A stretch of 64,000 nucleotides of DNA from Streptomyces plumbidurans (lineage in GTDB: Bacteria; Actinomycetota; Actinomycetes; Streptomycetales; Streptomycetaceae): the NCBI RefSeq assembly GCF_019857225.1, contig NZ_JAFJSY010000014.1, positions 1 to 64,000 on the forward strand, read 5' to 3'. The first letter of the stretch is position 1. The number at the start of each line of letters is the position of its first letter. Positions 60,489 to 64,000 of the stretch are shown in pieces. A program made the translations under genes and the position numbers. The notes under the pieces were generated by a model. That model made no database searches. It was not told the origin of the DNA and saw nothing but the letters and a program-made list of their open reading frames with translations.

Positions 60489-62158
60489 CCGAGTTCGCCT
60501 GGCACGCCCGGATCGTCTGCGGCAACGAGGTCGGAGCGGGCTTCCTCGTCTCCGCGCGCCGCGTGCTGACCTGCGCCCACGTCGTCCGTGCGAGCGCCAC
60601 CTCCGAGGTGACCGTCTCCTTCCCCAACAGCCGGAACCTGGGCCCGCTTCCGGCCACCGTGGCCGCTCTCGGCGGGTGGGCGGGAGACGCGGCGGACCCC
60701 GGCGACCTCGCGGTACTGGAGCTGGACCGCGACGTGCCCCTGGAGCCCGCCCGGTTCGCACCCCCCGGCGCCGAACTCGCGGGCGAACCCGCACCGACGC
60801 TGGTCGCCTACGGCTTCCCCAAGGGCTACGACGAGGGCATGCTCGCCCAGTATCACGCGGTGCCCGGCGCCCTGGTCCGCGACGAATGGCGGCAGTTGGA
60901 GGCCGCCACCGCCCATGGCCAGGCACTGGCGCCCGGATTCAGCGGGGCGGCCGTGACCCTCGCGGACGGCAGGGTGGTCGGCATGGTGTCGACCGTCGTG
61001 GGCGCCCGGGACGGCCGCGTCGGCCGCATGCTGCCCACCCAGGTCATGGCCCGCTACTGGCCCGAACTCGGCGCCCTGCTCGCCGCGCCCGACCAGGACC
61101 GCGACGCGCTGCGCAGATTGCACGCGCTGGTGCGGCGCGCGGTGGCGGAGGGCCTGGACTGCGACCCCGACCGGCTGTTCCTCGACGCCGTGGGGCCCTT
61201 CGGCCCCGAACTGCCGACAAGGGAGGGCTTCGCCTCGCTCGGCGCGGCCGCCGGGTATGTGCAGTGGGAGGTGGCGGACGGCAAGGCGGTGACCCGGTTC
61301 GCCGACCGGCTCGAGGAACTGCTGGACGCCCCGCCGGTACGGCCCGCGGCGGCGGCCCCGGTGTGGTCGCCGATCGTCGTCGAGATGGACCGCAGCGGCG
61401 CGGGCACGGACCAGGTCACCGTCGAGGTGTCCGCCTACCGTGACGGACAGCGCAGGCGCGTGGGTTCGCGGCGGCTGCCGCGCGCCGCCGTACGCGCCTA
61501 CGTCCAGCGGAGCATCGACGAGGCGTTCACCCAACTCGCGCCCGGCGCCGAGGAGTTGATCACGTTCGTACTGCCTCGCGGGTGGCTGAACGAACCGGTG
61601 GCGAGCTGGGAGTGCGGCGCCGACGACCCCACCCCGCTCGGCTGCGCCTATCCGCTGGTCGTCGTGGACCGCTCCCGGCATCGCAGCGGACGGCTGCGTC
61701 ACCAGCTGGCCAAGCGGTGGCAGAAGCTGGACGCCTGCCCCGGGGCCCGGCTGCACCGCGTCGACTGCGACACCGGGGAGAGACCGCAGAGCCTGCGCAA
61801 ACGGCTGCGCGACGACGACGCCGACCTGACCGGCTACGCCTTCCCGCCCACCGGGGCGCCACCGCACTTCGAGGTCGGCCTCAACACCCCGGTCGCGATC
61901 CTGCTGTGGCCGCGCACGGGCTGCGCCGAGCCCGGACACGACGGCCCCTGCCCGGGCGCCACGTTCCTGGACGAGCTCACCGACCGCCTCACCGGCGTCC
62001 CGCCCGCCGAACTCCCCCGCGAGGTCATGGACCTGCGGGAGACCGCCGAGGCCGACGAGCACCCCGACCGGCACTGGGCGCGCGACGTCCAGCTCCTGTG
62101 GGACGACCCCCGCTGCTTCCCCGAGCCCGCCGCCCTCCTCCACTCGCCCGTCGCCTGA
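60485..62158 (+). CDS. Trypsin-like protease with VMAP C-terminal domain
   Basis: This 557-residue protein has an N-terminal trypsin-like domain with no signal peptide, hence cytoplasmic. The triad is H32 (LTCAHVV), D74 (PGDLAVLEL) and S153 (LAPGFSGAAV). A helical middle region (about 200-260, DRDALRRLHALVRRAVAEGLDCDP) follows, then a C-terminal domain ending DRHWARDVQLLWDDPRCFPEP that I recognise as the vWA-MoxR-associated protein (VMAP) C-domain. In such systems the VMAP protein connects an AAA+/vWA sensor to a protease effector. ATG 60485 overlaps the Trypco1 stop; the MoxR gene follows after 33 bp. Confidence 0.88.
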   Translation: MTEFAWHARIVCGNEVGAGFLVSARRVLTCAHVVRASATSEVTVSFPNSRNLGPLPATVAALGGWAGDAADPGDLAVLELDRDVPLEPARFAPPGAELAGEPAPTLVAYGFPKGYDEGMLAQYHAVPGALVRDEWRQLEAATAHGQALAPGFSGAAVTLADGRVVGMVSTVVGARDGRVGRMLPTQVMARYWPELGALLAAPDQDRDALRRLHALVRRAVAEGLDCDPDRLFLDAVGPFGPELPTREGFASLGAAAGYVQWEVADGKAVTRFADRLEELLDAPPVRPAAAAPVWSPIVVEMDRSGAGTDQVTVEVSAYRDGQRRRVGSRRLPRAAVRAYVQRSIDEAFTQLAPGAEELITFVLPRGWLNEPVASWECGADDPTPLGCAYPLVVVDRSRHRSGRLRHQLAKRWQKLDACPGARLHRVDCDTGERPQSLRKRLRDDDADLTGYAFPPTGAPPHFEVGLNTPVAILLWPRTGCAEPGHDGPCPGATFLDELTDRLTGVPPAELPREVMDLRETAEADEHPDRHWARDVQLLWDDPRCFPEPAALLHSPVA

Positions 62159-62191
62159 ACCGCCCCCGCACCACCCCCGGAGTGAAGTTCC

Positions 62192-63199
62192 ATGCCCCTG
62201 TGGCCCGTCTACACCGGTACCAACGAGCCGCACGACGGCATCACCCGGCTGCCGCCGCCCCCGCCCTGGCGCGCGTTCGACGGCGCCCCCGTGATCCGGA
62301 CACCCGAAGAGGCCGCCGACGCGTCCGTCGTCTCCCCGGACCGCGCCCACCGCGCCGCGACCTACCGGGCCACCCCGGAGACGGTCCAACTGGTCAACGC
62401 CGCCCTGTATCTGCGGCGCCCGCTGCTGGTGACCGGCCCTCCGGGCACCGGCAAGTCCTCACTCGTGTACGCGGTAGCCCGCGAGCTGCGCCTGGGGCCC
62501 GTCCTGCGCTGGAACATCACCAGCCGCAGCACCCTGCACGACGGCCTCTACCAGTACGACCCGCTCTCGCGGCTCTACGCGGCCCGGCAGGCCCCGGCCG
62601 CCGCCGAGGCCGGCATCGAGGACCATTTGCGCCTGGGCCCCCTCGGCACCGCCCTGCTCCCGCACGCCCACCCTCGTGCCCTGCTCATCGACGAGATCGA
62701 CAAGAGCGACCTCGATCTGCCGAACGACCTGCTCAACGTCCTGGAGGAGGGCCAGTACGAGATCCCCGAACTGGTCCGCAGCGCCCGCCGCACCCCCACC
62801 GCCGAGGTCATGATCGACGGCACCGACGAGCGGGTGCCGGTGGAGCGCGGCCGGGTCCGCTGCCGCGCGTTCCCCTTCGTCGTCCTGACCAGCAACGGCG
62901 AGCGTGAGTTCCCGCCCGCCTTCCTGCGCCGCTGCGTCACCCTGCGGCTGCGCCAGCCCGACGACGACCAGCTCGCCGCGATCGTCCGCGCCCACTTCGG
63001 CGAGGAGCCCGACGCCTACGCGCAATCCCTGATCACCCGCTTCCTGTCCAGGATCGGCGGCGGCGACCTGGCCACCGACCAGCTGCTCAACGCGATCTAT
63101 CTGGCCCGCTCCTCCGACCTCGGCGCCGAGTCCCTCGACGAGCTGGCCGAGCAGCTGATGCCGTATCTGGGCGAGGCCGGGCCGACGGACGCCTTCTGA
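62192..63199 (+). CDS. MoxR-type AAA+ ATPase
   Basis: This 335-residue ATPase has Walker A VTGPPGTGKSSLVYAVA at about residue 80, Walker B ALLIDEIDKSDLDLPNDLLNVLEEGQYEIPEL, sensor 1 VVLTSNGEREFPPAFLRRC (with the arginine finger) and a helical lid. The pattern GTGKSS and DEIDKSD with LLNVLEEG matches MoxR/YifB-like remodelers. It probably remodels the vWA or VMAP partner in an ATP-dependent way. ATG 62192 follows GGAG. Its stop overlaps the start of the next gene (TGATG). Confidence 0.93.
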   Translation: MPLWPVYTGTNEPHDGITRLPPPPPWRAFDGAPVIRTPEEAADASVVSPDRAHRAATYRATPETVQLVNAALYLRRPLLVTGPPGTGKSSLVYAVARELRLGPVLRWNITSRSTLHDGLYQYDPLSRLYAARQAPAAAEAGIEDHLRLGPLGTALLPHAHPRALLIDEIDKSDLDLPNDLLNVLEEGQYEIPELVRSARRTPTAEVMIDGTDERVPVERGRVRCRAFPFVVLTSNGEREFPPAFLRRCVTLRLRQPDDDQLAAIVRAHFGEEPDAYAQSLITRFLSRIGGGDLATDQLLNAIYLARSSDLGAESLDELAEQLMPYLGEAGPTDAF

Positions 63200-64000
63200 T
63201 GCGCGGCGACCTGCTGGCCCGGCTCGCCGACATCCTGGCCGAGGCCGCCTCGGGCCCCCGCCCGAGCCCCCGGGAACTGGCCGAACTCCTGTGGCTGGCA
63301 CGGCACATGGAGCCGCAGGAGCCCGCAGCCCCCGCACCCGCGGACACCACCCGGCACGAGCCGCCCGCCGGGAACCGGCCGTCTCCCCCACCGCAGCCGA
63401 CCCCGCCCTCCGCTCCCTCGACGCCGCGGCCCCCTGCCCCCGCGCCCCCGCAGGAACCCGAACGCGTCCCCCTCCATCTGCCCGGTTCCGGGACGGCAGG
63501 GACCGGTCGCCCCCACGCCTCCCTGCTCGCCCCGTCGCCCCCGATGCTGCGCCACCCCCTGGGTCTGCAACGTGCGTTACGCCCGCTCAAGCGCCGTATC
63601 GCCGCACCCACGGGCCTCGAGCTGGACGAGCACGCCACCGCCGACCGCATCGCCCGCCTCGGGGCGGGCCCCGAGTGGTGGCTCCCGATCATGCGCCCCA
63701 CGCAGGAACGCTGGCTGTGCCTGAACCTGGTGCACGACACCGGGCCGACGATGCCCGTCTGGCGCCCGCTGATCCGCGAACTGCACACGGCCCTGGCCCA
63801 GTCGGGCGTCTTCCGCACCGTCACGTCCTACCGGGCCCGGCCGGACGGCACCGTGTGCGGCGACGACGCGCCCGCCCCCGTCGACGGCCGCACCGTCACC
63901 CTGGTGATCAGTGACTGCATGGGCCCGCAGTGGCGCCAGGGGCCGGCGGGCATCCTCTGGTACCGCACCCTGCGCCGCTGGGCCCGGCGCATGCCGCTGG
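63199..64000 (+). CDS. SAV_2336-like N-terminal/vWA-type protein, 5' part
   Basis: The visible 267 residues start at ATG 63199 in TGATG coupling with the MoxR gene. Residues 1-37 are a short helical domain (DLLARLADILAEAASGPRPSPRELAELLWLARHM). Residues 38-95 are a Pro-rich linker. From about residue 115 comes an alpha/beta domain: RWLCLNLVHDTGPTMPVWRPLIRELHTALA and VTLVISDCMGPQW. The DTGPTM segment sits where vWA domains have the DxSxS metal site, but is degenerate. I recognise this as the SAV_2336 N-terminal region that accompanies MoxR/VMAP operons. The gene is cut by the window end, so its C-terminal effector or sensor region is not visible. Confidence 0.8.
   Translation, partial: MRGDLLARLADILAEAASGPRPSPRELAELLWLARHMEPQEPAAPAPADTTRHEPPAGNRPSPPPQPTPPSAPSTPRPPAPAPPQEPERVPLHLPGSGTAGTGRPHASLLAPSPPMLRHPLGLQRALRPLKRRIAAPTGLELDEHATADRIARLGAGPEWWLPIMRPTQERWLCLNLVHDTGPTMPVWRPLIRELHTALAQSGVFRTVTSYRARPDGTVCGDDAPAPVDGRTVTLVISDCMGPQWRQGPAGILWYRTLRRWARRMPL

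Noticed and set aside
1..64000. tRNA, rRNA, riboswitch, insertion-sequence or prophage signals
   Set aside because: Reading both strands gave no cloverleaf, transposase, integrase or phage gene; a tRNAscan or Rfam search could still find a small RNA that I cannot see by eye.

Overview
The window reads as a chromosomal segment of a Streptomyces or close relative. GC content is very high (roughly 70% or more), codons mostly end in G or C, and GTG/TTG starts and 4-bp ATGA/GTGA stop-start overlaps are common. Several families are Streptomyces hallmarks: SCO2400-like, DUF4360, MAB_1171c-like, SAV_2336-like and CU044_2847/Trypco1. I see no phage, plasmid, IS, tRNA, rRNA or CRISPR signature.

Region 1 (1-28.9 kb) is a plant-polysaccharide and sugar-acid region. 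It holds a sugar-acid dehydratase, a zinc sugar/alcohol dehydrogenase, a U32-like TIM-barrel protein, a ChvE/MmsAB monosaccharide ABC importer, an exported aldose epimerase, a secreted GH43 arabinanase, a GH35 beta-galactosidase, a GH51 arabinofuranosidase with its own oligosaccharide ABC transporter, a SMP-30 lactonase and an IclR regulator. TTCG-type boxes recur at the dehydratase, U32, arabinanase, ABC-transporter and iclR promoters, always beside or just downstream of the -10 where one is visible. This suggests one IclR regulon: secreted enzymes release arabino- and galacto-sugars, two transporters import them, and a dehydrogenase, lactonase and dehydratase oxidise them. Interspersed are a PLP aminotransferase, an ArsR-type regulator, a frameshifted flavin monooxygenase, a DUF4360 secreted protein, an Rrf2 regulator, and a three-gene unit (IrrE-like metallopeptidase, MAB_1171c-like membrane protein, FAD oxidoreductase).

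Region 2 (29-32.2 kb) carries a TerD domain fused to a PD-(D/E)XK nuclease-like domain, then an SDR reductase.

Region 3 (32.2-46.7 kb) is a cell-surface glycan locus resembling a mycobacterial one: a PucR regulator coupled to a 50-residue DUF2613 protein, a DUF3068/PorA-type protein, a GT4 glycosyltransferase, methyltransferases, a 1,504-residue AftD-type arabinofuranosyltransferase, an HxxxDG acyltransferase, a DMT permease, a Trm112-like protein and an FkbM methyltransferase. It ends in a decayed tandem array that repeats the 3' end of the last gene.

Region 4 (46.7-59.9 kb) has an FAD monooxygenase/TetR pair with two operators, an ATP-grasp enzyme, a MerR-PP2C phosphatase fusion behind a 19-bp-spacer promoter, and a malonate module: a FadR-type regulator with two matched operators, a MatC-like carrier, MatB and a fused carboxyltransferase. 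A large secreted subtilisin faces it.

Region 5 (60.1 kb to the end) is a compact operon: Trypco1 protein, trypsin-VMAP protein, MoxR AAA+ ATPase and a SAV_2336-like/vWA protein cut by the window end. This matches computationally predicted NTP-dependent conflict systems and is the best candidate for unexplored biology here.
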